Positions 1-12,529 of a stretch of 64,000 bases of DNA are shown here, in pieces. The position numbers and the translations under genes were made by a program. Numbering within the stretch: the stretch's first letter is position 1; each line of letters starts with the position of its first letter. The notes under the pieces are model-generated. The model was not told the origin of the DNA and searched no databases. It worked only from the letters and a program-made list of their open reading frames with translations. The stretch is from positions 26,941,797-27,005,796 of the forward strand of contig AP025048.1 in assembly GCA_036186865.1 (NCBI GenBank), read 5' to 3'. Source of the DNA: Eustoma russellianum (Eukaryota > Streptophyta > Magnoliopsida > Gentianales > Gentianaceae).

Positions 1-1740
1 TTCATTCATTTTGTTCCTAAATACCCACTTTGTGCCTATTATTGTCTTATCTTGTGGTCGTGGCACTAAATCCCATACATCATTTCTAACGAATTGATTA
101 AGTTCGTCATGCATAGCATCAATCCAAGATGAATCGCTCAAAGCATCATGCACATTTTTGGGCTCAATTTCAGAAATCATAGCATGAAATTCATTTATTT
201 CATCCGAAGTGATTCTTCTACGTGGTCGCACACCGTGAGTGATGTCGCCTATGATGAGATCATGTGGGTGATCTCTATGCCATCTTGGTTGATTATTTTC
301 TAAGTTATCATGCATTTCCATATGATCATGCATTTCTAGTGTCTCATTCATCTCATGCATATCAAAAGAATCATGATCTTCATCCAAAATGGGTTTCAAT
401 TCAAAATCATCATCTTTATCAATCTCTCCAAATTCATTGAATTTAACATGAATAGATTCTATGATTTGTCTAGTGAGAGGATCATAACATCTATATGCTT
501 TTGAATTTATGGAATACCCAATAAAAATGCACTCAATTGATTTGGATTCAAATTTATCTAAGTTATCTTTCGTATTCAAGACAAAGCATTTGCATCCAAA
601 CACACGAAAATAATCAATCTTAGGCATGCGATCATTCAAAATTTCGTAAGGCGTCTTGTTTATTTTCTTTCTTATAGATAGGCGATTTACAATATAGCAT
701 ACACAATTTATGGCTTCCGCCCACAGAAATCTAGGCAATTTATTTTCGCAAAGCATGGTTCTAGCGATTTCTTGTAGTGTGCGATTCTTTCTTTCTACTA
801 CTACTCCATTTAATTGTGGAGTTCTAGGTGGCGAAAACTCATGTTTAATTCCTTTTTCTTCACAAAACGAAATCATTTCTTTATTTTTAAACTCACCGCC
901 TCTATCGCTTCTTATTCTTTTCACATTTACGCCGTATTGATTTTCAAGTTGTTTAATTAATTTAGCGATTTCTACGGCGCTATCATCCTTATGTGCAAGA
1001 AATAAAGTCCAAGTATAGCGAGAAAAGTCATCAACAATCACGCATGCATAGTGACGCCCACCAAGGCTTGTAGTGCGACTAGGACTAAACAAATCGATAT
1101 GCAATAGTTCTAGTATTCTAGTCGTGCTTATCTCATTTTTAGGCTTAAGTGACTCACGTGTTTGTTTGCCCTTTATGCAAGATTCACACAACTGAAAGTT
1201 ATCTAAATCAAGCGTAGGCAATCCCCGTACTAGGTTCTTTCGTTGCAATTTTTCTAGTGTAGAAATACCTATGTGTCCTAAACGTCTATGCCACAAATTC
1301 ACATTGGGTTCATTTGACATAAAACATTTAACTTTGGCGTCTACTACATCATCCATAGATAGTGTGAATATATTTCCTTCACGTTTTCCTTTTAAAACGG
1401 TTTCTCCATTTTTATTTATTATATTACAATAAGGGTGAGTAAAACAAACATTGAAACCATTGTCAACAAATTGAGAAATACTAAAAAGATTGTAAGATAA
1501 GTTGCTTACCAAAAACACGTTGGAGATTTGAAGTGTATTCGGATTGCCAATCGTACCTTTTCCAATGATCTTGCCTTCATTGTTGTCTCTAAAGGTCACG
1601 GATCCGCCTTTTGTGGCCTTCTTTAATTTGGAGAATAGGCTCGGGTCACCCATCATGTGCCTCGAGCAACCACTGTCAAGGAACCACTTTATTGATGTGT
1701 CTTTTGATGAGTGGTCTCCCTGTAATGTGAAAAGGTGATT
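1..1740 (-). CDS. pol: Element A pol, N-terminal part (protease, integrase, start of reverse transcriptase), partial
   Basis: Translating the minus strand gives, in order: an aspartic protease motif DSGCSRHM (near 1665), a GAG-pre-integrase zinc-binding region with LWHRRLGHIG, the integrase core with HIDLF, VDDFSRYTW, SDRGGEF and VERKNR, and the copia integrase C-terminal region. It ends at the window edge in KWVFRNKMNE, the start of the reverse transcriptase. The GGA codon near 1719 and the last codons at 1-3 are in the same frame and I noticed no stop between them, so this stretch may be open. It differs from E by an extra valine codon before the VERKNR motif (an in-frame 3 bp change). It lies about 60 bp downstream of the gag stop and is offset +1 from gag. 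Confidence 0.85.
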
Positions 1741-1780
1741 TAGGTACCCTTTTAATTTTGGGTCCTTTCGAGTTAGTTAA

Positions 1781-3696
1781 TCACCTTTTGGTAAAGGTAC
1801 CTTTCGGTACCCATACTTGGGTGATCCTTCTCGGTCTATCGAATGGCAAGAAAGTAGATGAAGGTGCGATATAGTATACCTGTGGTGCATGTACTTTGGG
1901 TCTTTGCCCAAGGACTCCTCTATACTCATTGTATGAAGGACGTTTGTGATATGTCCTTGTGTGTGTGTGCGTAGTGCGTGGATGATATGTATTTCGTGTA
2001 TGCATTGTTCTTTTCTTCTCATATCTATATGGTACAACGTTATATTTCACATGATGTGAGGGAGTGGGGCGTGTGGAAGGGGGTGCTTTTTGCGTCATCT
2101 TAGACGCCACTTGATGCTTAGGGGTGTCTACTTTCTTAGACACAACAAACTTGCTTGGTTTGGTTGATACTTCGTTAGTATCAACGTATCCCAATCCAGT
2201 TTTGTCACTGTCATGCTTTTGTGATAATATGATGCGATGCAGCATGTTTGACCCTGTATCGAATTGTTTCATCATTTTCTCTAAGTCTGTATTCCTTGAT
2301 TTCAAATTTGAAATCTCGGATTTCATTTCATTATTTTGAGAAGTTAATGATGAGATCTCAGTTTTTAATGCAGTGATGACACATGAAGACTCTTTCTTTG
2401 AATCTCTTAATTGAGCTACAAGATTCTCGTTAGAGGATTCTAACAGTTTCTTGTCTTCAATTAAACGTTTCTTTTCTTTTGCGAGAGTCTTAGTAAATTT
2501 ATGTAATTCAAGATACTGACTAAAAAATCATCATAAGAAGGTTCAGAGTCAGAGTCAGAATCAGATGATACCTCATTAGATGCCTTAGAAGCGAAGCAAA
2601 CTTGAGCGGTCTCCTCTTCGGTCTCAGTTTCAGAGTCTGATTAGTCACTCCATGTGGAGGCCTTTAGTGCACGTTTCCTTTGTTTAGGATCTGAGACGAG
2701 TCTATTTTTGTTCCGCTCCTTGTCAGGGTATTTATTAGTTTGCTTTTCTTTGCTAGGGCAGTCATATGATAAGTGTCCGAGTTTGCCGCATTCATAACAT
2801 TTAATGTCCTTATCATTTGACTTGTTTTTGTTTCTCTTAGATGTAGTGCCCTTGTTTTTATTTCTAAATGATTTTCTCATGAATCTTCTTAGTCCTTTAG
2901 CCAATAGAATTAAGTCATCATTATCCGATTCGGAATCACTATCATCTACGTGATCGGAGGGAGGGGAGACGTATTCATTTGATTTAAAAGCAATTGTCTT
3001 ACCTTGTTTAGATGATTCCGATTTCCGAATAGTGAGTTTGTTTTCATACACTTTAAGTGAACCAATGAGTTCTTCCATTTTTATTGACTTAGTCTCCTTG
3101 CTTTCTTCTATAGCAATCACTTTAGGATCCCATTCCGAAGGAAGGCTCCGTAGGACTTTCTGTACCTTTTCCTGCGTAGTAAAAGCCTTACCAAGAGACT
3201 CAAGAGAGTTATAGATGTTAGTCAAACGAAGATCCATATCTATAATTGACTCATTAGGCAACAACTTAAAAGACTCAAGAGTAGACATGAGCATATTAAT
3301 TTTAGACTCTTTTACTTGACTCGTGCCTTCGTGTTTCATTTCTAAGATTCTCCACATTTCTTGTGCACTCGAACAATTCGACACATAACTAGACTCACTC
3401 TTACTTAAGCCATTTAAGAGTAACTGCATGGCCTTAGCATTCATACTCAGTTTCTTTTTATCTTCACTAGTATAGTCTTGTCTCGTTTTAACGACTTCTA
3501 GTGTGACTCCATCTACAGTGGATAATTTAGATGGGACATATGGACCATCTTCAATTATTGACCAAAGATCTATATCTATAGCCATAAGAAAAAGTTTCAT
3601 CCTAAGTTTCCATTGAATAAAAGACTCACCGTCAAAGAGTGGAGGCCTTTGGCTCGACATACCTTCTTGTTCGGTTTTGAGATTTGTGGATGCCAT
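1781..3696 (-). pseudogene. gag: Element A gag (broken)
   Basis: Capsid/nucleocapsid polyprotein of a copia element. The first 351 codons (2641-3696) hold a UBN2/DUF4219-type gag domain (FDGESFIQWKLRMKLF near the N-terminus) and a CCHC zinc knuckle, CYECGKLGHLSYDC. The frame then meets TAA at 2641-2643, where E has a serine codon in the serine/aspartate-rich stretch. A one-base deletion in the T-run near 2525 shifts the frame again; the rest (coiled-coil-like region and a basic His/Thr-rich tail ending TFTKR) is read from about 2326 down to TGA at 1781-1783. Start chosen at ATG 3696, 52 bp inside the PBS, as in E. Confidence 0.9.
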
Positions 3697-3736
3697 CTCA
3701 CTGAATCGTTGGATTCCTTGTAGTGAGTATTCCTGC

Positions 3737-3748
3737 TCTCTGATATCA
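3737..3748 (-). other. Primer-binding site of element A (degenerate)
   Basis: On the minus strand this is the tRNA-iMet-complementary site two bases inside the 5' LTR. It reads as TGGTATCAGAGC with two mismatches, so it has decayed relative to D and E. Confidence 0.8.
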
Positions 3749-3750
3749 CT

Positions 3751-6700
3751 TGTAGGATCTGCAAGGCATCTCTAGAAGGGGGGAGGTGAATAGATGGTGC
3801 GGAAAATATGGTTTTTAAAATTTCTTTAAACCCAACCAATTCAAGTTCTGAAAACAGATTCTGTTTTCAGGACCAGTTTTAAAACGTTTTTAAAACTAGG
3901 TTAGAGGTCTCCAAAAATTATGAAATTTTGAGAGAACTTAGCCTCAGATGTTATGAGGGTCCCCTAAAAATTTCAAATCAAAATTCAACCTTTAACCCCT
4001 TCAAAAACCGTTGGCACTCAGATTGTGCAAATCTGCCAGAAACGGTAGATGGTTTTGAAAAATTAATTCCTATTTGTGTGAATGTCCAAATGATCTGAAA
4101 ATTTGATCAATAACTCTTCAAACACTATATTTAAATGGGTTGAAACAGGTTTTGAAAATTCTTTTGGTAAGTAGGTCAAATACAACCAAAGTCTCAACCT
4201 TTGCAAGTCTTAAAATCAGACTGCACTAGTCTCAGAACTTTTGATGTTTGAATGACTTGTACTTGTCCAAAAGGGTTGAAACTTGTGCCAAATTAACCCT
4301 AGAACGTTTATGTATGTTTCTGGAAATTTTTATAATTTTTGAAAAACGTTTACTATTTTTACGAACGTGAACAATATGAGTAAACAGTGCAGAAACTGAA
4401 ACGTAAATGCTGAAAGTAAATTGCACCGAGATTTTTATACTGGTTCGGTTATAAACAACCTACTCCAGTCTTCAAGGAACACCTTCCTTGGTTCACACTA
4501 TTCACACACACACCACACCTTACCACAGGGTTGATAGAGTTACACCTAACTCCAACCCTTTACAAACCTTGTATTGTAAGTACAATTCGCACGAACACCA
4601 CCACCTTGCTAGAATGAAGATTGATCACACCTTGATCAATCTTTTACAAAGATGAATGAATGGTGGTTTATATGAAGCCTATTCAAGATTGAAAGAAGTA
4701 ATATACAATAGGCTTTTTACAAGAAAAGAAAGAAAGAAGATGTAGAAGAAAAGAGGCTTGGCACTTTGATCACTTTAGAATGCAAATCCTGGTGTTGTTT
4801 TTGTTTGTTCTTCTCTTCTCCTTATAGCCCTTCTAGCCGTCCCCTCATATGCTTCTCCCCCTCTTGAAAATTTCCTTTTGAGTGCTTGAGAGAGTGTAAG
4901 ACATCATGGTGACAATGCTTTGCTTACTTGGCATCACTCCATTGGACCATCATTTAGTCATTGCTTACTTGGCACCTCTTGATTGGCTCAATGTTGTCAT
5001 CATTTGATGACATGGAAAATCTGAAATAAACACTTTAAAATGTGCCAAAGATCATCACATAATACATTCCATAAATCAAGAGATATTCACATAAATTGTA
5101 AGACAATAAAATCCTTCCTTTCTCATCCAAAAAATCGGCCAGCACCTTTTTTTCAATGCTGAAATTTTCAGCATTTACAACATGGGATAAATTCAGATTA
5201 TTTGCCATTTTCCTTTGAATTTTTGTCATAAAAATAAATCAATTATATAAGGTAAGTCTTGCTAACAAATGAAGAGTGAACTTGGACACAATGAGGGGTA
5301 GATTTCGGCCAGCACACTCTTCACACATGCTGAAAAATTTCAGCATGTGTGATATGTAAAATATCACACTTAATTACCTTACATAATATTCAAGTCATTT
5401 CCATAACTCCTTTAATTAATACTTTAATGAAAAATTGACAAAATATCTTGTCTTAATGATGAAGAATTCGGCCACCATATGTGTAATATGCTGAAATTTT
5501 CAGCATGTGACATAAGAGAGGTATATGTTGAATACTTACCTTTTGTAGCTTCTCTCTTTGATTCATCAACATTGTATGATTGATCCTTGACCAATCAACA
5601 TGCCAACAAGGCTCCACATGTGCTCCATCTCAGCTGTAGTGACGTTTGAATATGTTTGTGCATGTGCTGAAATTTATTTTTGCTAACTTTGTAAAATAGT
5701 GCACATTTAATAATACACACATGTAATATTCCAATCAGCCCTTAATTTAATTTTCTAGAACACTTTAAGATGTATATTATATGTAAAAAGTGTCTAGATA
5801 CGTGTCACATGATGGTCAAGAAAAACGTTCCATGTTAAGTGCGTAGAAAACCGAATTTTCGATATTTATCGATTACCCGATTTTTCTCTAATTTAAATTC
5901 CAACTTTTGCACATGATATATATTATGTTATACATAATATATATAATATATACTTTAAATTTCAGCATTTGGCTGATTTAGAGTGGTACCATAAACATGT
6001 GACAAAAATAAAATTGGAATCTTCACATTTTGGCCTAAATGTGGGGTGATTTGTGTGTGCCAACATGGAAAGTATTTTTGCCTGATTTTTCAGTGATGTG
6101 CACGAAATTTACATCAATTTTTGATGTATATGGGCTGGCCATTTATTTATGGCAAGTACGTGACACGTTGGCGAAGTTTCGGTATTCGCCCGATACGACA
6201 GATTTCGGTTTAGAACCGTTTATTGTGTCGTATTTAATTTGTCATCACCGTATCTTATATCATATGATATAAGACCTGAATATACTCATAAATATGAGTT
6301 AAGTATAGTGGTGTGACGTTAACGTACGTACGTAAGATATATAACGTGTCGGTAGTACGTTGGAATACATGTGTATGTGCCTTTTTATAAAAAATCTGAA
6401 AATATGTGTAATATATGTGTATACTGCGTGTGACATTGAATGTGGGGAGGAGGAGAAGACTTTCCTTCCATAGCCTTGTTGCCTTTGTGCCTTTTCCAAA
6501 TGCATCTTCCTTTAATGAACTACTTAGTTTATTAAACTAAGTACTTCACTTAATGAACTAATTTAGTTCATTAATGGTGGCACCTGAAAATAGTATAAAC
6601 TCAACAAATGTTCGCCATATGATGTAAGCTTTAATGCTTCATGGCTCGTTAGTACGGCAACATAATATATAAGCTAAATAAGGCAAGTAATGGCAAGTTA

Positions 6701-6810
6701 TCATGCATACATGTACACTTGTGTATATATATATATACACTCAACGTTTATATATATATATATATTCAAATTTCTTATTTTGAAATCACTCAAACCCTCT
6801 TATTTCTACA
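3751..6810 (-). repeat. Element A 5' LTR (about 3.06 kb)
   Basis: Bounded on the plus strand by TGTAGGATCTGC at the left and TTTCTACA at the right, matching the two LTRs of E in inverted orientation. It contains AT-rich dyads, including the perfect 20-base palindrome CTTATATCATATGATATAAG (6254-6273) followed by ACTCATA-AA-TATGAGT (6284-6299), and the repeated TGCTGAAA palindrome modules listed separately. Short open frames here recur in every family-1 LTR but look like chance. No host gene is seen. Confidence 0.93.
5133..5508. repeat. Three spaced palindrome modules in the element A LTR
   Basis: Three units about 165-170 bp apart. Each has TCGGCCA followed within 15-30 bp by a dyad of the form ATGCTGAAA-TTTCAGCAT: 5133-5176, 5303-5350 and 5466-5508. 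The same three modules, inverted, occur in both LTRs of E. Function unknown; a cis-regulatory or hairpin role is inference. Confidence 0.8.
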
Positions 6811-8066
6811 ATTTGTAGCTTCTCTCTTTAATTCACCAACATTGTATGATTGATTCTTGACGAATAAATATGCCAAAAAGGCTCCAAATAAGCTCCATCT
6901 CAGCTGTAGGGGCGTTAGACAATGTATGTGCATGTGCTGAAATTTATTTTTGCTAACTTTGTAAAATAGTGCACATTTAATAATACACGCATGTTATATT
7001 CCAATCAGCCCTTAATTTAATTTTCTAGAACACTTTAAGATGTATAACATATGTAAAAATTGTCTAGATACGTGTCATATGATGTACCGAAAATGTTCCA
7101 TGTGTTGTGTGCGTAGAAAACCGAATTTTCGATATTTATCGATTACCTGATTTTTCTCTAATTAAATTCCAAATTTTGCACATGTTATATATATTATGTT
7201 ACACATAATATATATATAATATATACTTTAAATCTTAGCACTTGGCTGGTCTAAAGTGGCGCCATTAATCATGTGTCAAAATTAAAATTGGAATATTCAC
7301 ATTTTGGCCTTAATGTGGGGTGATTTGTGTGTGCCAACATGGAAAAAATTTTCGGCTGAAAATATTCTCAAACCCACGAAATTTTTGATGATTTTTGAGA
7401 TGTAGGGGCTGGCCATCTATTTATAGCAAGTACGTGACACGTTGGCGAAGTTTCGGTATTCGCCCGATACGATAATTTTCGGTTTAGAACCTTTTAACAT
7501 GTCGTATTTAATTTGTCATCACCATGTCTTATATCATATGATATAAAACTTGAATATACTCATAAATATGAGTTAATTATAGTGGTGTGACATTAACGTA
7601 CGTACGCAGAATATATAACGTGTCAGTAGTACGTTGGAATACATGTGTATGTGCCTTTAAAAAAAATCTGAAAATATATGTATATATATGTGTGTATGGC
7701 GTGTATATATTAATGAGGGAAGGAGGAGAAAAATTTCTTTCCTTAGCCTTTTTTGCCTTTGTGCCTTTTCCAAATGTGGCTTCCTTTAATGAACTACTTA
7801 GTTTTATTAACTAAGTACTTCACTTAATGAACTAGTTTAGTTCATTAATGGTGGCACCTGAAAATAATATAAACACAACAAATGTTTGCCATATGATGTA
7901 AGCTTTAACGCTTCATGGCTCGTTAGTACGGCAACATTATATACAAGCTAAATAAGGCAAGTAGTAAGCAACGCATCATGCATACATGTATATATCATGC
8001 ACATTTGTGTATGTTATTCATTTAAATCATATATTTTGAAATCACTCAAACCCCCTTTTCTCTACA
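6811..8066 (-). repeat. Element D 3' LTR, truncated fragment
   Basis: About 1.26 kb matching the right-hand portion of the element A LTR (from about 5541 to 6810), including a near-copy of the CTTATATCATATGATATAAG palindrome at 7528. It ends CTCTACA at 8066 next to the polypurine tract. The missing portion should lie beyond A, left of the window. Confidence 0.88.
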
Positions 8067-8299
8067 ATCTCCCCCTTTTGATAATTTTCAAAATAACTTA
8101 TTCACATGATTTAAATGCTATCGCTCCCCCTCCAAACATGCACAAATTTAAAATTTGATTTCAAATCCGGCTCCCCCTTGATTTGGGCAATCAGTATCAA
8201 TTAGTGTCTCACCCCCCTTAAATCATGCATTCTCTCCCCCTTTATTTTGGAAAGTAAATCAAAAGATTCCTGTAAATAAGGAAAGAAAATCACGTTAAA
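8067..8299 (-). other. Element D 3' untranslated region with repeated polypurine tracts
   Basis: Between the pol stop and the 3' LTR. The PPT proper is at 8067-8080 (minus strand AAAAGGGGGAGAT). Further G-rich purine runs of the GGGGGAG type occur near 8126, 8172 and 8234. No coding potential seen. Confidence 0.75.
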
Positions 8300-10312
8300 T
8301 CAAATCGTATCAACCGAAATCATGCCTAATTTAGAGCGAAGAGATTCAAATGTGGCTTGATTTAAGGCTTTTGTAAAGATATCTGCTACTTGTGATTCTG
8401 TGCGTACGTGATCTATGACGATATCACCATTGTTTACATGATCATGAAGAAAGTGATAGCATATTTCTATATGCTTAGCCTTAGAGTGTAACACGGGGTT
8501 CTTAGACAAATTAATGGCACTCATACTGTCACAATATATAGGAATTTTATTTACGGTAATTCCAAAGTCCGAAAGTTGTTGTTTTATCCACAACAACTGT
8601 GTGCAACAAAGGCTAAGTGCCATGTACTCAGCCTCAGTAGTGGACAAAGCAACGCTTGCTTGCTTTTTGGAAAACCATGAAATGAGTGAGTTTCCTATAA
8701 ATTGGCAAGTTCCACTCGTGCTTTTTCTACCAATTTTGTAGCCACCATAATCTGCATCAGTATAAGCATATAAGTTAAATGTGGAATCCTTATCGTACCG
8801 AATTCCTCGGAATATTCTTTTTACCGCATTATAGTGAGACACCTTAGGTTGACTCTGAAATCGTGCACACATGCATACACTGAACATGATATCAGGCCTA
8901 CTAGCAGTTAAATATAGCAAAGAACCTATCATAGATCGATACAAGCCATTATCAAAGTCTTTACCATGTTCATCTTTGTCTAATTTAGTAGTGACACTCA
9001 TAGGGGTGGGGGATGGTTTCAAATTTTGAAAGTTAAACTTTTTAATCATGTCATTGACATATTTTGCTTGGCTTATGTGAATCCCTTTACTCGTTTGCTT
9101 TATCTGCAAGCGAAGAAAATAATTAAGTTCACCAACCATAGACATTTCAAATTCAGATTTCATGCAATTTTCAAAATCTTCAATAAGTCTATGTGAGGTA
9201 GAACCGAAAATAATGTCATCAACGTAGATTTGGATAATAAGTAAATCCGATTTATCTTGTTTCAAAAATAGTGTACTATCTATAGTACCTCGTTTAAAAT
9301 CATTTTCTAAAAGGAAAGTAGCAAAACGATCATACCATGCTCTCGGTGCTTGCTTTAGGCCGTATAGGGCCTTCTTTAGTTTGTATACGTGATCAGGATG
9401 TTTCAAATCTTCAAAACCGGGAGGTTGCTTCATGTGTACTTCTTCTTGTATAAATCCATTTAGGAATGCACTTTTTACGTCCATTTGATATAATCTGAAA
9501 TCTTTCATGCAAGCAATAGCAAGTAATAGTCGTATAGCTTCTAAACGTGCTACGGGTGCAAATGTTTCATCGTAGTCAATTCTTTCTTCTTGATTATAGC
9601 CTTGTGCTACAAGTCTTGCTTTATTTCTAACGACATTTCCTTCTTCATTCATTTTATTCCTAAACACCCACTTTATGCCTATTATAGTCTTATCTTGTGG
9701 TCGTGGCACTAAATCCCATACATCGTTTCTAACAAATTGAGTAAGTTCATCGTGCATGGTATCAATCCAAGAAGAATCCCTCAAAGCATCATGCACATTT
9801 TGGGCTCAATTTTAGAAATCATAGCAGGAAATTCATTTATTTCATCCGAAGTAATTCTTCTACGTGGTCGCACACCGTGAGTGAGGTCGCCTATGATGAG
9901 ATCATGTGGGTAATCTCTATGCCATCTTGGTTGATTATTTTCTATGTTATCATGAATTTCTATGTGATCATGCATTTCTAGTGTGTCATTCATATCATGC
10001 ATATCAAAAGAACCATCATCTTCATTCAACACGGGTTTCAATTCAAAGTCATCGTCATATTCTTTATATTTATCAATCTCACCAAATTCATTGAATTTCA
10101 CATGAATAGATTCCATGATTTGTCTAGTGAGAGGATCATAACACCTATATGCCTTTGAATTTATAGAATATCCAACAAAAATGCACTCAATTGATTTGGA
10201 TTCAAATTTGTCTAAATTATCTTTTGTATTTAAAACAAAACATTTGCATCCAAACACACGAAAATAGTCAATCTTAGGCATGCGATCATTCAAAATCTCA
10301 TAAGGCGTTTTG
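8300..10312 (-). pseudogene. pol: Element D pol, distal part (integrase C-terminus, reverse transcriptase, RNase H)
   Basis: The upstream piece (9781-10293) is the integrase C-terminal region (FRVFGCKCFVLNTKDNLDKF). A one-base deletion near 9797 shifts the frame into 8300-9796, which holds the copia reverse transcriptase (WVFRNKMNEEG, YQMDVKSAFLNG, YVDDIIFGS) and RNase H (YTDADYGG, STTEAEYMAL, SMSAINLSKNPV). Relative to E, eight codons are missing just before the YDKDST segment that precedes RNase H. The frame ends at a normal pol stop at 8300. The 10312 boundary is the insertion point of C. Confidence 0.92.
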
Positions 10313-11661
10313 TGTTAGGTCCGAAATACACTCTAGAGGGGGGGTGAATAGAGTGTTTGGCTCTTTTGCGGATTTTTCTTGTTTTTCTCAACTCAAAAAG
10401 GATATTCAAAATCAGAGCAAGAATTGGAGATGAGAGATAATGAAAGAGTACACCGGATATAGAGTGGTTCGAATCGTAAATGATTCTACTCCACTACCAC
10501 TTTGTTTCCAAAGTGGATTTTCAATAACTACTCTTCTTATTATGAACAATCAGAAAAACCATAGCAACACTTACACTTTAGTGTAAGCACCAACAACAAC
10601 TTCTTGCACAAAACACTTGTGCAACTACAGCAACTACAACTCTTAGCAAGAACAACTTCTTGCTTCCTCACAACTTCAACAAAAGTTCCCTCAAGAACTT
10701 CTCACAGTGGGTTGAAGAGATATAGTAAGGTTCACACTTTCTCACAAGTCTAAGCACAAGATAGAGATCAAATAATTATGGTTCCTATTGTGCTTGACTC
10801 TCTTTCTCTCAATATACAACAATGAAGATCAAAGAAAACTAGACAAGCTTTAAACAAGTTTACAAGTATGAGAGAAATATACAACAATGGTAAATGAAGC
10901 TAGATGATGTTGAAAGTGTGTAATTGCTTCATCCAAGCCTCCTCTATTTATAGATGAAGTTCACCACGTTTTTGAGGATCTCCACCAAGTCTTCATCTTC
11001 AAAAATGTCAAGACAATGCCCAAATAGTCTCTGGCCACCCTATGGAGTGATTTGATCTTGGATAGCCACCCTAGAGAATCTTAGACATGTATACAATAGT
11101 CAAGGAAGCATGTAATAAATTGGGTTAATGTCCACAAGAAGTTTGAAGAAGATTGGAAAGAGAAAACCTTAAAAATCAACCTTGGATTTTATTCTAACGT
11201 TCAGAAAATTTGAATTCTGAAGGACATCGATCGATCGAAGTCCCTGAAAGGAGAGATCGATGTCCTCAGAAGATTTTCAAAATCTTACACTGCCTAACAT
11301 TGATCGATCAATGTCAGGGGCTGAAGTGACATCGATCGATCGATGTCACTTGGTTTAGAGATCGAAGTATTCAGTTCAACATCGATCGATCGAAGTCAGG
11401 GGATGAAGTGACATCGATCTATTGATGTCCTTGTGGTTGAGGGTTTGATGTTCTCAGACAGACATCGATCGATCGATGTCAGGGGTTGAAGTACATCGGT
11501 CGATCTATGTCCCCAGCTTGAGAGATCGATGTCAACCAGTGGCTTCCAATCTCAACCATCTTTGGACATAATGTGTTTTGCCCATCTTGCATCGAATATC
11601 AAACATAATTTTAACTCATTCAAAACATCTTTTCATCATCAAAACGTTTTACAACTTAACA
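10313..11661 (-). repeat. Element C 3' LTR (1.35 kb)
   Basis: Starts TGTTAGGTCCG and ends ACAACTTAACA on the plus strand; near-copy of 17853-19212. In element orientation its upstream (U3) end is at the right and holds the ATCGATCG palindrome array. No genes inside. Confidence 0.95.
11223..11536. repeat. Array of GACATCGATCGATCGATGTC palindromes in the C 3' LTR
   Basis: About seven full or near-full copies of this 20-base perfect palindrome, plus half-copies such as AGATCGATGTC, spaced roughly 25-50 bp apart. They are mirrored in the other C LTR at 18775-19087. A shorter version occurs in the LTRs of element B, a different family. Confidence 0.9.
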
Positions 11662-12529
11662 ATCTCCCCCTTTTTGATGATTTCAAAACCACAATTCAAA
11701 AGATGTTTTTACATGATACTTTTTCAACTAAACTTGATATTTTACAACTCCCCCTTAGTTCATGCTCCCTTATCAATCTACCCAACATGCTCCCCCTCAA
11801 ACTATGCATCAAGTTTTGTATTTTCATCATTTCAATATGTAAAGCATATCAAGAGACTTCATGTCATGTTATACCAAATTCAACTTCTCAAGCAAAATTA
11901 TGTGATGAAAAACAACCAATTTAAGTTTAGCCATTTGAATACCCATGCCTATCCAAATCATGCTAACATGTCTAACTAAATATGCCAAAACACTCCATAC
12001 ACATGTTAATACCCAATTATGCTTGCCAACAATCCATTATGCGAAAACCATCAAATATATCATCAAGTAGCATGCCAAATATATCATCAACTAACATGCC
12101 AAAACTATATTAAGCCATTAAGTAGCATGCCAAATATATCATCCACTAGCATCCAAAACTATATCAAGCCACTAAGTAGCATGCCAAATATATCATCAAC
12201 TAGTACCAACTTATCAATTTAGATATGCATAAAGCTATATCAAATCAAGGCAAAACAAGCCATGCCAAAACCAAATCATGTCAACACAACCAAGATCAAT
12301 TATCATGTCAATATGCTAACGACATCATGCTAACGATACCAAAACATGCTAATGACATCATGCTAACGATACCAAAAACTTCTCCCCCTTTTTGAAAGCA
12401 TCAAAAAAAATGAGAGATACCAAAACGAAAAGATAAATACCATGAAGAAATATTAAGTTTTGAGATACATATGTAAACTCAAACTTGCAAAACTAACATA
12501 AGTACGAGGGAATGGGGAATCATAAAGTA
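11662..12529 (-). other. Element C 3' untranslated region, with polypurine tracts
   Basis: Non-coding, AT-rich. The PPT adjoins the LTR (11664-11676, minus-strand AAAAAGGGGGAGA). Additional tracts lie near 11752, 11790 and 12383; the last (minus-strand AAAAAGGGGGAGAAG) looks like a second full PPT. Tandem repeats fill 12052-12378. The short plus-strand open frames here have no support. Confidence 0.7.
12052..12378. repeat. Tandem repeats in the element C 3' region
   Basis: Units of about 56 bp containing TAGCATGCCAAATATATCATC run from 12052 to about 12203 (roughly 2.5 copies). A second array of about 34 bp containing CATGCTAACGATACCAAAA occurs twice at about 12311-12378. Confidence 0.8.

Larger units (their letters stand above)
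1..6810 (-). mobile_element. Element A: Ty1/copia LTR retrotransposon (family 1), left end outside window
   Basis: Minus-strand copia element. From right to left it shows a 5' LTR (3751-6810), a PBS, a gag gene starting at 3696, and pol running off the left edge within the start of the reverse transcriptase. The right LTR end is TTTCTACA at 6810. The DNA from 6811 resumes in the middle of another family-1 LTR (6815 onward matches 5545 onward), so A most likely inserted into the 3' LTR of element D; the expected target duplication is ATTTG (6811-6815). Its partner copy would lie left of the window and cannot be checked. It belongs to the same family as E (44790-56284) by protein and LTR similarity. 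Confidence 0.93.

Noticed and set aside
11223..11536. ATCGATCG-rich DNA as bacterial contamination or vector
   Set aside because: It is embedded in both LTRs of C and in those of B, with normal plant retroelement sequence on either side.
11529..11979. Overlapping 131- and 133-codon plus-strand frames in element C
   Set aside because: They run across the LTR boundary and PPT against the element's orientation, with no motif.
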